The position numbers and the translations under genes were made by a program. Below the pieces are notes generated by a model. The model saw only the letters and a program-made list of their open reading frames with translations, had not been told where the DNA came from and ran no database searches. Positions 43,322 to 52,585 of a stretch of 64,000 bases of DNA are shown piece by piece. The stretch's first letter is position 1. Every line of letters starts with the position of its first letter. Origin of the DNA: Caldicellulosiruptor naganoensis (GTDB lineage Bacteria; Bacillota; Thermoanaerobacteria; Caldicellulosiruptorales; Caldicellulosiruptoraceae); the NCBI RefSeq assembly GCF_026914285.1, contig NZ_CP113864.1, positions 1,643,001 through 1,707,000 of the forward strand, given 5' to 3'.

Positions 43322-45122
43322 AGAGGCTGTCTAAAAAGATGAGGTGACAGCCTCTTTATTTTTACTGTATTTACATTGTGAGATATTTATGATATAATAT
43401 CTCAGAAATGATTACATAAGGAGGATTAATATGCCACGCAAACATGATAAAATAGTCTTCAAAGAATATAACCCCAACCAATTAATAATGCCAATCGACC
43501 CTGAAGCCTTTATCCCTCAAACTCATCTAGTAAGAGCAATCGATAAAATCATTGATAAAATAGATATCTCAACCATAGTAGAGAAATACAAAGGTGGTGG
43601 GACTTCCAGCTACCATCCTTTGATGCTTTTGAAAGTACTTATCTATGCTTACATACAGGGGATATACTCTTCAAGAAAGATAGCAAAAGCACTTCAAGAG
43701 AATATAACCTTTATGTGGCTTTCAAAACTTCAAACCCCTGATTTCAGAACTATCAATAGATTCAGAAAAGAGATAATAGGTGATTGCATTGAAGAGATTT
43801 TCGCACAAGTTATTGAACTTCTTGTAAAACTGGGGTATGTAAACTTTGAGTATTACTACCTTGACGGGACAAAGATTGAAGCAAATGCGAACAAGTATAC
43901 ATTTGTATGGGCAAGAAGTACAAGAACATACAAAAAGAAATTAAGAGAAAAAGTAAGAGAAATTCTTAATGAAATAGAGAGGATAAATGAGGAAGAAGAC
44001 AGAATTCTTGGCGAGTTGGATGTCAATTTAGAAGCTGATTATGATAGCCAAGAGCTTGAACAAAAAGTTGAAGAACTCTCCCAAAAGATAGCAGAAGCTA
44101 ACTTTGGGAGCAAAAGGAAAGAAAGGAGAGTGAAAAAGCTTGTAAAAACTCTCCAAAACAACTGCGTATTAAGACTCAAGAAATATGAGTCTTATGAGCA
44201 GATCTTAAATGGCAGGAATAGTTTTTCAAAAACAGACAATGATGCCACATTTATGAGGATGAAGGATGACCATATGAAAAATGGGATGCTAAAACCCGGG
44301 TATAATGTACAAATCGGCACACAGAACCGATTTGTCATAGGTTTTAGCATCCACCAAAGTCCCACAGACACTGTCTGTCTAAAGGAACACCTTGAGCTTG
44401 TGACGAAGATAACAGGTTTCATGCCAAAGAACATTGTAGCAGACAGTGGCTATGGGTCTGAAGAAAACTACCTTCATCTGAAAGAATGTGGCATAAATAG
44501 CTACATTAAGTATAGCACATTTGACTTGGAACAGACAAGAAGATTTAAGAAGGATATTTTCAATGTAAGGAACTGGGAGTACATAGCTGAAGAAGATGCA
44601 TATATTTGTCCTGCTGGTAAGAAGGTGAAATACTTATATCCGAAGATAAGTGCAAATGAGAGAGGATTTGTAAGTTATGAGAAGGTATATCAATGTGAAG
44701 ATATTTGTAATGGTTGTGAACACAGAGAAAAATGTTATAAAGGTAAGAGATGGAAGAAGAGATTTAGTATAAGACCGAGGTTAGAGAAATTGAAGGAAGA
44801 GGTGAGGCAAAGGCTGTTAAGTAGAGAAGGCGAAGAGATTTACGAAAAAAGGAAGATAGAAGTTGAGACAGTATTTGGGATAATAAAGAACAATAAAGGG
44901 TTTAGGAGATTCCTGCTCAGGGGTATGAAGGGTGTGAAGCTAAAGTAGAGTTTGGTTTGTATTGCCTATAACATAGAAAGATTGGCGAAGATAATAATAG
45001 GGGGTTGGGGCAAAATTGCCAGCCAACCCTCTTGCTTTTTACTGCATAGTTCAATATTAACATTAAATACCATCAAATGCTTGATTTTGGTTATTAAAAA
45101 TTATTGTTTTTGGACAGCCTCT
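43322..45122 (+). mobile_element. IS1182-type insertion sequence, copy 2
   Basis: About 1.8 kb with intact ends: AGAGGCTGTC at 43322 and GACAGCCTCT at 45113-45122. The left end folds with GACAGCCTCT at 43346-43355 into a terminator-like hairpin followed by TTATTTTT. The promoter TTTACA, 17 bases, TATAAT is at 43370-43398. It sits between yaaL and bofA and forms the last codons of yaaL. Differs from copy 1 at only a handful of bases, so one is a recent copy of the other. Confidence 0.92.
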
Positions 45123-45128
45123 TTTTTA
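43431..45128 (+). pseudogene. IS1182-type transposase with nonsense codon
   Basis: Identical to the copy 1 transposase through the DDE domain except GFMPKN for GHKPKN and one Asn-to-Ser change. At 44946-44948 a TAG replaces the TGG of copy 1 (KLK-stop versus KLEWGLVCIAYN), removing about 60 C-terminal residues; the frame beyond remains open. All three catalytic acids are upstream, but the conserved last helices of the fold are lost, so activity is doubtful. Confidence 0.85.
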
Positions 45129-45360
45129 GGAGCTTATACAAGTAGTTTAGCCACTTCTCAGCAAGTATCTGTTGATAGATGGCAATCTCAATCAAATCTT
45201 GGTCTGAAGAGTAGTTAAAAAGAGTATTTGCGCCTTCTAAAAGTCCTTTTACGTATTTGAGTAAGTACTCATAATCCTTTTCTTTTCGGTTTTTAATCTG
45301 CAAAAGCAACTCTACATCAGATACTTGGTTTGAGATAATGCTTAAAACTTCCATATTCAT
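45094..45360 (-). CDS. YaaL-like (DUF2508) small protein, end rewritten by IS
   Basis: An 88-residue helical protein following recR, in the position of yaaL in Bacillus. DLIEIAIYQQILAEKWLNYLYKLL is the family-like C-terminal half. The last dozen residues (KKRLSKNNNF) are encoded by the right end of the IS, so the natural terminus was replaced. Function unknown. Confidence 0.72.
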   Translation of the reverse strand: MNMEVLSIISNQVSDVELLLQIKNRKEKDYEYLLKYVKGLLEGANTLFNYSSDQDLIEIAIYQQILAEKWLNYLYKLLKKRLSKNNNF

Positions 45361-45425
45361 CTTTTAAACTGCCTAAGAAATATTTCTTTTATATATTATG
45401 CACCAATATTTGCTTTGATATAACA

Positions 45426-46022
45426 CTAAATCTCTTTTCTTCCTTCAATTGCTTTGAGAATTGTTACCTCATCTGCATATTCAATATCGCCGCCAACCGG
45501 AATTCCGCGGGCAATCCTTGTTACTTTAATGCCCATTGGCTTTATAAGCCTTGCTAAATATGAGGCTGTTGCTTCACCGTCCACATCCGGGTTTGTAGCA
45601 ATAATTACTTCTTTAACCGTTGTGTCCGCAAGCCTTTTTAGAAGAACATCAATTGTCAACTGTTCAGGATACTTGCCTTTGAGTGGTGATATTGCACCAT
45701 GCAGTACATGGTAAAGTCCTTTGTATTCCTTTACCTTCTCAAGCGCCACAACGTCCTGGGGTTCTTCAACAACACAGATTATGCTCCTGTCTCTTTTATC
45801 ATCACTGCATATATGACAAATATCTCCTTCTGTGAAGTTACAGCATATCCTGCAAAGCTTTGTACTATTCTTGGCACTTAAGATTGCTTCAGCAAGTGCT
45901 TTGACATCTTCGCTTTTCATGTTAATGATATAAAAGGCAAGCCTCTGGGCAGTTTTCTGACCAATCCCAGGTAGCTTTTCAAGCTGCTGGATAAGTTTTG
46001 ATATAGCATTTTCTTTTTGCAT
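45426..46022 (-). CDS. recR: Recombination protein RecR
   Basis: A 198-residue protein acting with RecF/RecO to load RecA at gaps. Helix-hairpin-helix [19 protein letters not shown], zinc finger [16 protein letters not shown], Toprim domain [14 protein letters not shown] and [15 protein letters not shown]. Directly after ybaB, as in most bacteria. Confidence 0.96.
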   Translation of the reverse strand: MQKENAISKLIQQLEKLPGIGQKTAQRLAFYIINMKSEDVKALAEAILSAKNSTKLCRICCNFTEGDICHICSDDKRDRSIICVVEEPQDVVALEKVKEYKGLYHVLHGAISPLKGKYPEQLTIDVLLKRLADTTVKEVIIATNPDVDGEATASYLARLIKPMGIKVTRIARGIPVGGDIEYADEVTILKAIEGRKEI

Positions 46023-46039
46023 ACTTTATCAACCTCATC

Positions 46040-46381
46040 TTAAAAAAGACCTGGAAGCCCCAAACCTGTAATCTTTTGCATCTCTTCTTCTATCATCTTT
46101 TCAACTTTTCTGATTGCCTCATTTACACAGGCAACAATCAAATCTTGAAGTGTTTCTATGTCATCTGGGTCAACAACCTCTGGTGAAATTTCAATGCTTT
46201 TAATTTCCTTTTTGCCATTTATAACAACCTTCACAGCACCGCCGCCAGCAGTAACTTCAAGTTCTCTCTGGTTAAGTTCCTCTTGCAGCTTTTCAATCTC
46301 CTCTTGCATTTTTTTTGCCTGTTTTTGAAGCTGATTTATGTTAAACCCGCTACCAAATCCTGGAAACTTGGTTTTTGCCAT
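46040..46381 (-). CDS. YbaB/EbfC nucleoid-associated protein
   Basis: A 113-residue DNA-binding dimer protein. MQEEIEKLQEELNQRELEV, then AGGGAVKVVINGKKEIKSIEI and VDPDDIETLQDLIVACVNEA, are characteristic. Usually sits between dnaX and recR; here sbcC takes the dnaX place. Confidence 0.94.
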   Translation of the reverse strand: MAKTKFPGFGSGFNINQLQKQAKKMQEEIEKLQEELNQRELEVTAGGGAVKVVINGKKEIKSIEISPEVVDPDDIETLQDLIVACVNEAIRKVEKMIEEEMQKITGLGLPGLF

Positions 46382-46421
46382 ATTCTTTTACCTCCTCATT
46401 TTTGCTGTGAATACTCATATA

Positions 46422-48995
46422 TTATACAACAAAAATTTTAGATCCTTCCATATCTTTTTTTACAACTATTCTCTGGTCAAATGCATCCATCAAGTCCTCA
46501 ATGTGGGTTATTACAAGTATCGTGTCAAATTGGTCTTTGATTTGATTCAAACACTCTATTATATGGTCTTTTCCTTCTTCGTCCTGTGAGCCAAAACCTT
46601 CGTCCAAGATAAGCATTCTAATTGAAGCACCTGCCCTTTTTAAAAGCACCTTTGCAAGAGCTATTCTGATTGCAAAGTTGATTCTGAAAAGCTCACCACC
46701 TGAAAAAAGTTCATAGTTTCTTGTACCGTTTATATCTGAAATCTCTATTTGAAGTGTCTCTATTGTTTTACCAGAAGCTGTCTCCTTTTGGGTTTTAAAG
46801 TCAATTGAAAAAGCACCGTTTGTCAAAAGTTTCAAAAGCCTGTTTGCCTCATCTCTGATAAGTGGCAGGGTGTTGGCAATTATCTCATTTTTTATTCCAT
46901 CAGGACCAGTTATGTCAATGATGATGTCATAAACTTCTATTTCTCTTTTTATGTCCTCCATCTCTTTCTCAAGTGCAATTACCTTTTCCTTTGCTTGTTT
47001 TGCTTGTTCAAGCTTTTGCTCAAAAATGCCTATTTCTTTTAGAACAGAAGTTAAGTCTTCCTGAAGATTTTTGATCTTGCTCTCATAGGTATTTATATTT
47101 GACTGAATTTCCTTGAGGTTTTCTTCTGGCGAATCAGAAACCATCTGCAAAAGCTGTTCGTCTATTTCTTGGATTTTTTTGACAAGCTGTTGAGCTTCAT
47201 TTTGATACTCAAGGAGGTTGTTTTTAAGATTCTCTGCTTTAACTTTGCTTATCTCTATCTCTTTTAAAAGGCGTGAATACACTTCAAGTTCTTTTACTCT
47301 TTTAGAAACACGGCTGTAATTTACCCCATCAAAGTTCAGTCTATTAAGTTCATTTTTCAAATCTTGAAGCTTTTTCTCAAGTTTTGATATCTCATCATCA
47401 CAAAGATTTATCCTCTGTTGGCTTTCTGAAATTGAGTTTCGCAAGTTCTCTATGTTCTTGTTCTTCTGGTCTATCTTTGCTTTTAAGTTTTCAAAAAGCC
47501 CATGAAGTTTCTTTTCTTTTGAACGCAAAGCATCTTCCTGTTTAACTTTTTCTTCGAGTTGTTGATATTCTTTTTTGAGGTTTGATAATTTTGCACTTAG
47601 CACTTCTTTCTTTTCTTTATACTCTTTACCTTGAGTTGCTATTTCTTTTTTAATATGTTCCTTTTCCTCATCACCCTTTATCTCTCGCAGACATACAGGA
47701 CATTTCCCTTTATTTGACTCAATTAATCTGTAACTTGTTGCAAGTTCTTTGAGCTTGCTCTCAAACACCTCTAAAACCTTTTCAATCTTTGTAATCTCTT
47801 CTTTTTTTGTATCTAACTGGCACTTCAGCTTTTTTACTTTTTCAAGCTCTTTTTCAACACTTGAAATTTCCATCTCCAAGTGTTTCAGTTCCTGCTGGTA
47901 TTTAGAAAGTTCCGCAGCCTCATTGGTAATCTTAGTATTATATTCTTCTATAGACTTTTCAAATATCTTTTTTTGTTCTTCTTTGCTGTTTTTCTCTTTT
48001 TCAACAAGTGCTATATTATTTTTAAGTGATATATATGTTTCGTAATCTTTTTGAAGACATTCTAAAGTAGATTTTAGTTGCTCATACTCCTTAGCTTTTG
48101 AAGTTATTTCAGGTTCGTTTTTAAGATCATCTTCTATTTTTAAAAGATCACTTTGCGTATTTTCAATCCTTTTTTTGATCTCATTTAGCTTTTTCACATA
48201 CTCATCCTTCTCTTCCCTTTTCCTTCTGATATCTTTGAGTTTTTGCTCTGTTTGGTACTTCTGATCCACAAGATTATTCAGCTCATTTTTTAGAGTGTCT
48301 AACTCGTTTGCAATCTTTTTTGATTTTTCCTCAAGACCTATAATAGCCCTTTTGATATTCTCTTCTTCAGAAGCAATCTTTATATTTTCTTCATTTTCCT
48401 TGATTTTAATGTCAAGCAATACCTTCTTTTCTTTTCTCTTTTCTTTTGCAAGCTCGTTTATTTGGTCGTATATGCTAAGGTTTAAGATTTTAGCCAAAAT
48501 CTCACGCCTGTCTTCTGGAGAAGACAATAAAAAGTCTTCTGTTCGTTTCTGAGAAAGGTATGCAGAGTGCAAAAACACGTTAAAGTCAATTCCTAAAATC
48601 TTCTCAAGCCTATTTTGTGTCTGGGTGTAGTTTGCCTCAGTAATGGGAATGAGCACATCGTTTTTCTTCATAAAAAGAGAAAGATATTTTTTTCCTCTTC
48701 TGTCAAGTCTTCTAACAACTCTGTATATTACACCATCTATCTCGAACTCAAACTCAACTTGCATGTAATCTTTATGTGCGTTTATATATTCTGTCTCCGA
48801 GATCTTTCCACGTTTGCCAGTTTGAAGCCTTTCAAACTCGCCAAAAAGCGCCCATGCAATCGCCTCTGCAATAGAGGATTTTCCATTGCCGTTTTTACCT
48901 ACAATGCACGCAACTTTTATATTATTAAAATCTATCTGGTTTTGACTTTCTCCATAAGACTTGAAATTCTCAATTTTCAAAAAAAGCGGTCTCAA
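46422..48995 (-). CDS. sbcC: SbcC (Rad50-type) ATPase
   Basis: An 857-residue SMC-like ATPase. Walker A is GKNGNGKSSIAEAIAWAL near residue 34; two long coiled coils flank the zinc-hook motif CPVC near residue 432; the C-terminal head has FSGGELFRINFAIRIAL and Walker B MLILDEGFGSQDEEGKD. With SbcD it opens and trims DNA ends and hairpins. Its start lies 20 bases after sbcD. Confidence 0.95.
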   Translation of the reverse strand: MRPLFLKIENFKSYGESQNQIDFNNIKVACIVGKNGNGKSSIAEAIAWALFGEFERLQTGKRGKISETEYINAHKDYMQVEFEFEIDGVIYRVVRRLDRRGKKYLSLFMKKNDVLIPITEANYTQTQNRLEKILGIDFNVFLHSAYLSQKRTEDFLLSSPEDRREILAKILNLSIYDQINELAKEKRKEKKVLLDIKIKENEENIKIASEEENIKRAIIGLEEKSKKIANELDTLKNELNNLVDQKYQTEQKLKDIRRKREEKDEYVKKLNEIKKRIENTQSDLLKIEDDLKNEPEITSKAKEYEQLKSTLECLQKDYETYISLKNNIALVEKEKNSKEEQKKIFEKSIEEYNTKITNEAAELSKYQQELKHLEMEISSVEKELEKVKKLKCQLDTKKEEITKIEKVLEVFESKLKELATSYRLIESNKGKCPVCLREIKGDEEKEHIKKEIATQGKEYKEKKEVLSAKLSNLKKEYQQLEEKVKQEDALRSKEKKLHGLFENLKAKIDQKNKNIENLRNSISESQQRINLCDDEISKLEKKLQDLKNELNRLNFDGVNYSRVSKRVKELEVYSRLLKEIEISKVKAENLKNNLLEYQNEAQQLVKKIQEIDEQLLQMVSDSPEENLKEIQSNINTYESKIKNLQEDLTSVLKEIGIFEQKLEQAKQAKEKVIALEKEMEDIKREIEVYDIIIDITGPDGIKNEIIANTLPLIRDEANRLLKLLTNGAFSIDFKTQKETASGKTIETLQIEISDINGTRNYELFSGGELFRINFAIRIALAKVLLKRAGASIRMLILDEGFGSQDEEGKDHIIECLNQIKDQFDTILVITHIEDLMDAFDQRIVVKKDMEGSKIFVV

Positions 48996-49015
48996 TTCTT
49001 TAAACCTCCACCTTT

Positions 49016-50272
49016 TTAGATTTTTTTCACTTCTTCTAACAAGGCCTTGAAAGTTGTAACAATGTCATTCTTGTTCTTTATATCTTTATACTTTGGACTT
49101 GCAGACAAGAATCTTTCAAACGCAAAAACAGGGTCTGATTTTTCATCAACGTCAGCAATTCTAAAATCCCTTTTGACATCTGTCACTTCTATTTCAATTG
49201 GAGCTAAAATGAAACAGATATCTTTCAAATATTTTTCTACCTTGTTCAAATCAAGCCTTTCTTTTAACAAGCTCTGTGTTTTTATTGTAAGTTTCAAAAT
49301 CGATGCTTTTACATTGCCCGAATTTTCTTCTAAACTCTTTATTTTTCTATCTATTTCTGAAAAGAGTGTTTCATTCACATCACCGTCTGCTTCAAACAAA
49401 TCAATTATAATCTGATAAAATGGTCTGACAAGAACCGGCTGAAATCCAAACCAAAAATTGTTTTTGTCTATTTCAAACACCACAAACCCCTTTTGGTCCT
49501 GTGCTTCTGAAAAGTCTATCCTGTCAGGTGATCCACAGTACACAACTGCTGGGCTTTCAGAGTGCAAAACCTGTGGCTTGTGAATGTGCCCAAGTGCAAC
49601 AAACTTGAGTTTTGGATTCAAAAGTACAGAAAGTGGCACTTTCACATCTTTTCCTATCATAATCATTCTTTCACTGCCAACTTCAGCTTCATTAACTGCA
49701 AAATGTCCTGCCAAGATTGTTGGTATATCATCTTCACAGGAACCTAAAACCTCTGCCAATTTCTCTTCGAAAAAATTGGCTATGTTTTGTTCAAGCTGTT
49801 CAATCTTTTCAGGAATTGTTTTATCTATAAACCTTTCAAGGTAAAGGTATGGCACAGCTATAACCCTTACCTTTTCTCCTTTTATATCAAATACTCTTGT
49901 TTCAAAAAAGCTATCCATTACCACAATATTCTCTTGATCAAATATCTCAAAAACCTTGACTGTATGATGCCTTGCTTCAAATGGATGCATGTCATGATTT
50001 CCAGGTACTATTATTACCAATACCCCTTCTTTTGCAATCTCAACAACCCTTTTGTAAAACATATTTCTCAAGGTAGAGTTTGGCTCCCTGTCTTTGAAAA
50101 TATCACCTGTAATTAGTAAAAGATCTATATTCTCTTTTCTTATATAGTCCAAAATCCTATCAAATGTTCTGAAAAAATCATGGACACGTGAACCAAGCCC
50201 ATCTGGAGTTTCTTTGCTGTATGTTGTCACACCGAAATGAAGGTCTGCTGTGTGAACACCTTTTATAGGCAT
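49016..50272 (-). CDS. sbcD: SbcD (Mre11-type) nuclease
   Basis: A 418-residue metallophosphoesterase-type nuclease. Metal-binding motifs are in order HTADLHFG, ITGDIFKDREPN, VPGNHDMHPFEARHH, LAGHFAVNE and ALGHIHKPQVL. The C-terminal 120 residues provide the SbcC-binding region. Partner of SbcC and likely of the NurA-HerA pair just upstream. Confidence 0.95.
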   Translation of the reverse strand: MPIKGVHTADLHFGVTTYSKETPDGLGSRVHDFFRTFDRILDYIRKENIDLLLITGDIFKDREPNSTLRNMFYKRVVEIAKEGVLVIIVPGNHDMHPFEARHHTVKVFEIFDQENIVVMDSFFETRVFDIKGEKVRVIAVPYLYLERFIDKTIPEKIEQLEQNIANFFEEKLAEVLGSCEDDIPTILAGHFAVNEAEVGSERMIMIGKDVKVPLSVLLNPKLKFVALGHIHKPQVLHSESPAVVYCGSPDRIDFSEAQDQKGFVVFEIDKNNFWFGFQPVLVRPFYQIIIDLFEADGDVNETLFSEIDRKIKSLEENSGNVKASILKLTIKTQSLLKERLDLNKVEKYLKDICFILAPIEIEVTDVKRDFRIADVDEKSDPVFAFERFLSASPKYKDIKNKNDIVTTFKALLEEVKKI

Positions 50273-50296
50273 TTATATTCCACCCTTTATAAAATT

Positions 50297-51964
50297 TTAA
50301 TATTCCATCTCTTTCAAAAACTCATCTGCAGCTTCCAGTGTTTTTTTGTAATTTTCTTCAACATCACTCTTTGGAGTGTAGAGGGAAACAAAATCATAAA
50401 AGCTCTGGTCATACCCTTTTGTTTTTATTGCAATTGGCATTGGAACCGCATGACCAATTACAAGTGCCTGTTGCTTTGAATCAAGAGACTCAATGATACC
50501 CCGAAGCTGCTTGCTATTTTTCATGCCGGCAAGCGCACTTGCAATATCTGCCTCATCAGAAAGCGCTAAAATCACCCTTGTGCCTATTTGCGAGGCAATC
50601 TCACTGTCTATCTGCGAGGGGCGTTGGTCTATGCACATAAGACTTACCTTTGCCTTTCTCATCTCTCTTGCTATTGTTCCAAATATTGTCTGTTTTGCAA
50701 CATCTGGTGATAAAAACCTGTGCGCTTCTTCTATGGCAATCACAAGTGGTCTTGGTGCTGGATATTTTTTTCTGTTTGATATGTGTTTTTCATACATCTC
50801 CATGTACTTGTTATATATTCGTCTTGAAAGCACATTTGTGACAAACAGGTAATTAAGTAGCTTGTCTCCCTTGCCAAAGGTTATGTCAACGCTAATTCCT
50901 CTTTGAAGGTAATCTAAGATTATATCGATAGAATTTGTACCCGCGCTTCTGTCATACTTAAGATAAGGAAGTTCTTTTAGTACAGAAAGTTTTCTTATAA
51001 GCGCTAAAAGTGAACTTCTGTTTACAACCGCTTCTACATCTTTAAACTCTTCAGCAAGATCCTCGCCATTTACTAAGATTTCCTGAAGCCAATGTCTTCC
51101 TTGGGCTTCTAACCTGTTTTTGAGCGCAATCATCACTTGTTCAGCTGTTTCATTTAAGTTTAGTTCCTCTGAGATTGACAAGATGTCCTCAACCTCAACA
51201 TCTCTCACATCAATTTCTATAGGAAGGACTCCTGCTCTGGTTGCGCTACTTGGCTCAATAGTCATTATCTGAACTTTATTTCCAAAAAGACTCTTTAACC
51301 CTTTTACTTGATGATTTTCCTCATCAACACTATCCGGGCCATGGTCTGAGTGCGCGTCAAATATCAGCAAAGAAGCTTTGTCAGAAAGAACAATTCCTGC
51401 CATTATAAGCCTTGCAATAAATGACTTTCCTGTACCTGTTCGACCGTAAATACCGCTACTTCTTTCAATAAACCTGTCAATGTCAATACACACCTGTGTA
51501 CTTTCATCCATGTCAAGCACGCTTCCGATTGGGAAAAAGCGCTTTGGGTCTTTTTCAAAACTCCCAAACACATCTTGGATATCATCATATGTTGCCTTTC
51601 TCACACTTGATGCATGAAGAGGAATGTTTCTTATTGGCTGGTTTTTGCCCTCTTGCAGGTCAAATGCAAGCACAGGCTGGGCTTTGAATATTGTGTAAAT
51701 TGAAGTTCCTCTCGTGATTCTGTTTAATAGCGAAAAACTGCTTCCCCTTGGAAGCTCAGCTAACGACTGCTTGTTCATTCCTTCAATGACCATGTCAGTG
51801 AGCATACAGTAGTACTTTTTCTTTTCCGTCTGGCTAACCAAGATACTACCTATCCTTGTATCTTCCACAGCAGAATCATCTTCTACCTTTATTGCAAGCC
51901 CTTCTAAAAATGACCCGCCTATGATTTTGCCAATTCTTTGCTGTTTATAAAAATTTTCTTGCAT
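50297..51964 (-). CDS. herA: HerA-type hexameric DNA translocase
   Basis: A 555-residue HerA/FtsK-fold ATPase. The N-terminal HAS-like barrel (IGKIIGGSFLEGLAIKV, residues 10-100) precedes Walker A GRTGTGKSFIARL near residue 170, Walker B LVIAIEEAHRFL near residue 410, and CIDQRPSQIDSEIASQIGTR, the arginine-finger region. In archaea HerA works with NurA nuclease and Mre11-Rad50 in DNA-end resection. ATG 51964 follows AAAGGGTGGG; GTG 51973 is part of that site. Confidence 0.9.
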   Translation of the reverse strand: MQENFYKQQRIGKIIGGSFLEGLAIKVEDDSAVEDTRIGSILVSQTEKKKYYCMLTDMVIEGMNKQSLAELPRGSSFSLLNRITRGTSIYTIFKAQPVLAFDLQEGKNQPIRNIPLHASSVRKATYDDIQDVFGSFEKDPKRFFPIGSVLDMDESTQVCIDIDRFIERSSGIYGRTGTGKSFIARLIMAGIVLSDKASLLIFDAHSDHGPDSVDEENHQVKGLKSLFGNKVQIMTIEPSSATRAGVLPIEIDVRDVEVEDILSISEELNLNETAEQVMIALKNRLEAQGRHWLQEILVNGEDLAEEFKDVEAVVNRSSLLALIRKLSVLKELPYLKYDRSAGTNSIDIILDYLQRGISVDITFGKGDKLLNYLFVTNVLSRRIYNKYMEMYEKHISNRKKYPAPRPLVIAIEEAHRFLSPDVAKQTIFGTIAREMRKAKVSLMCIDQRPSQIDSEIASQIGTRVILALSDEADIASALAGMKNSKQLRGIIESLDSKQQALVIGHAVPMPIAIKTKGYDQSFYDFVSLYTPKSDVEENYKKTLEAADEFLKEMEY

Positions 51965-51981
51965 TTTTCCCACCCTTTACA

Positions 51982-52566
51982 TCACAGGTTTGTAATTAGA
52001 TTTTCCAGCCTCTCAATAATAGGTGTGAGAAGGTTCAAATCATATTTAAGATATATATTGAGCTCTTTCCCCATATGTTCTATGTACTCATAGTCTCTAT
52101 CTCTTGCAACATAGGCAAAGTAAAGCATCCACGGAATCACTTCAACAATGTCAACATCCTTTGCTTTTATAACAGAGTTTAAAAATAAGCTACTCTGGGT
52201 TGCCAAAAGTATATCCTTTTTGTCCGCAAATTCAACCATTGTGTGGAGCTTTATGCTCCTGTCTGGAAGGGAATTTATGAATTTATCATTTGCTATAAAG
52301 CCAAGGATTATACACTTAAAGTAGCCCTTTAAAATTTGGTCAAGCTGCGGATAAAATTTTTTAAGCTCCTCAGCTGTTTTCCACAAAGCCCGCGGATACC
52401 CTTCTTGTGATATACTTCCTATGTCATACCTCGTAACACACCCTAAAACTCTATAGCTATCAAGGTCAAATTTTATAAATTGCCCAGCTGTTGGAATATT
52501 GTCAAGGTCTCTTGCTTCACATGTAATTTGAGTAAAGGAAATGTCTATTATCTCTCCAACCGCCAT
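51982..52566 (-). CDS. Small barrel-like protein between nurA and herA
   Basis: A 194-residue protein. The first 50 residues (VGEIIDISFTQITCEARDL, then AGQFIKFDLDSYRVLGCVT) look like the HAS barrel found at the start of HerA; the rest is helical (SLFLNSVIKAKDVDIVEVIP). It lies 19 bases after nurA and 9 before herA, so the three are clearly one unit. It may be an adaptor or regulatory subunit of the NurA-HerA complex; this is inference from fold impression and position. Confidence 0.6.
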   Translation of the reverse strand: MAVGEIIDISFTQITCEARDLDNIPTAGQFIKFDLDSYRVLGCVTRYDIGSISQEGYPRALWKTAEELKKFYPQLDQILKGYFKCIILGFIANDKFINSLPDRSIKLHTMVEFADKKDILLATQSSLFLNSVIKAKDVDIVEVIPWMLYFAYVARDRDYEYIEHMGKELNIYLKYDLNLLTPIIERLENLITNL

Positions 52567-52585
52567 TATCAGAACAACTCCTCAT

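Noticed and set aside
44946-44948. Read-through of TAG (for example as pyrrolysine) in IS copy 2
   Set aside because: Copy 1 has TGG at this place and no other sign of TAG recoding is present.
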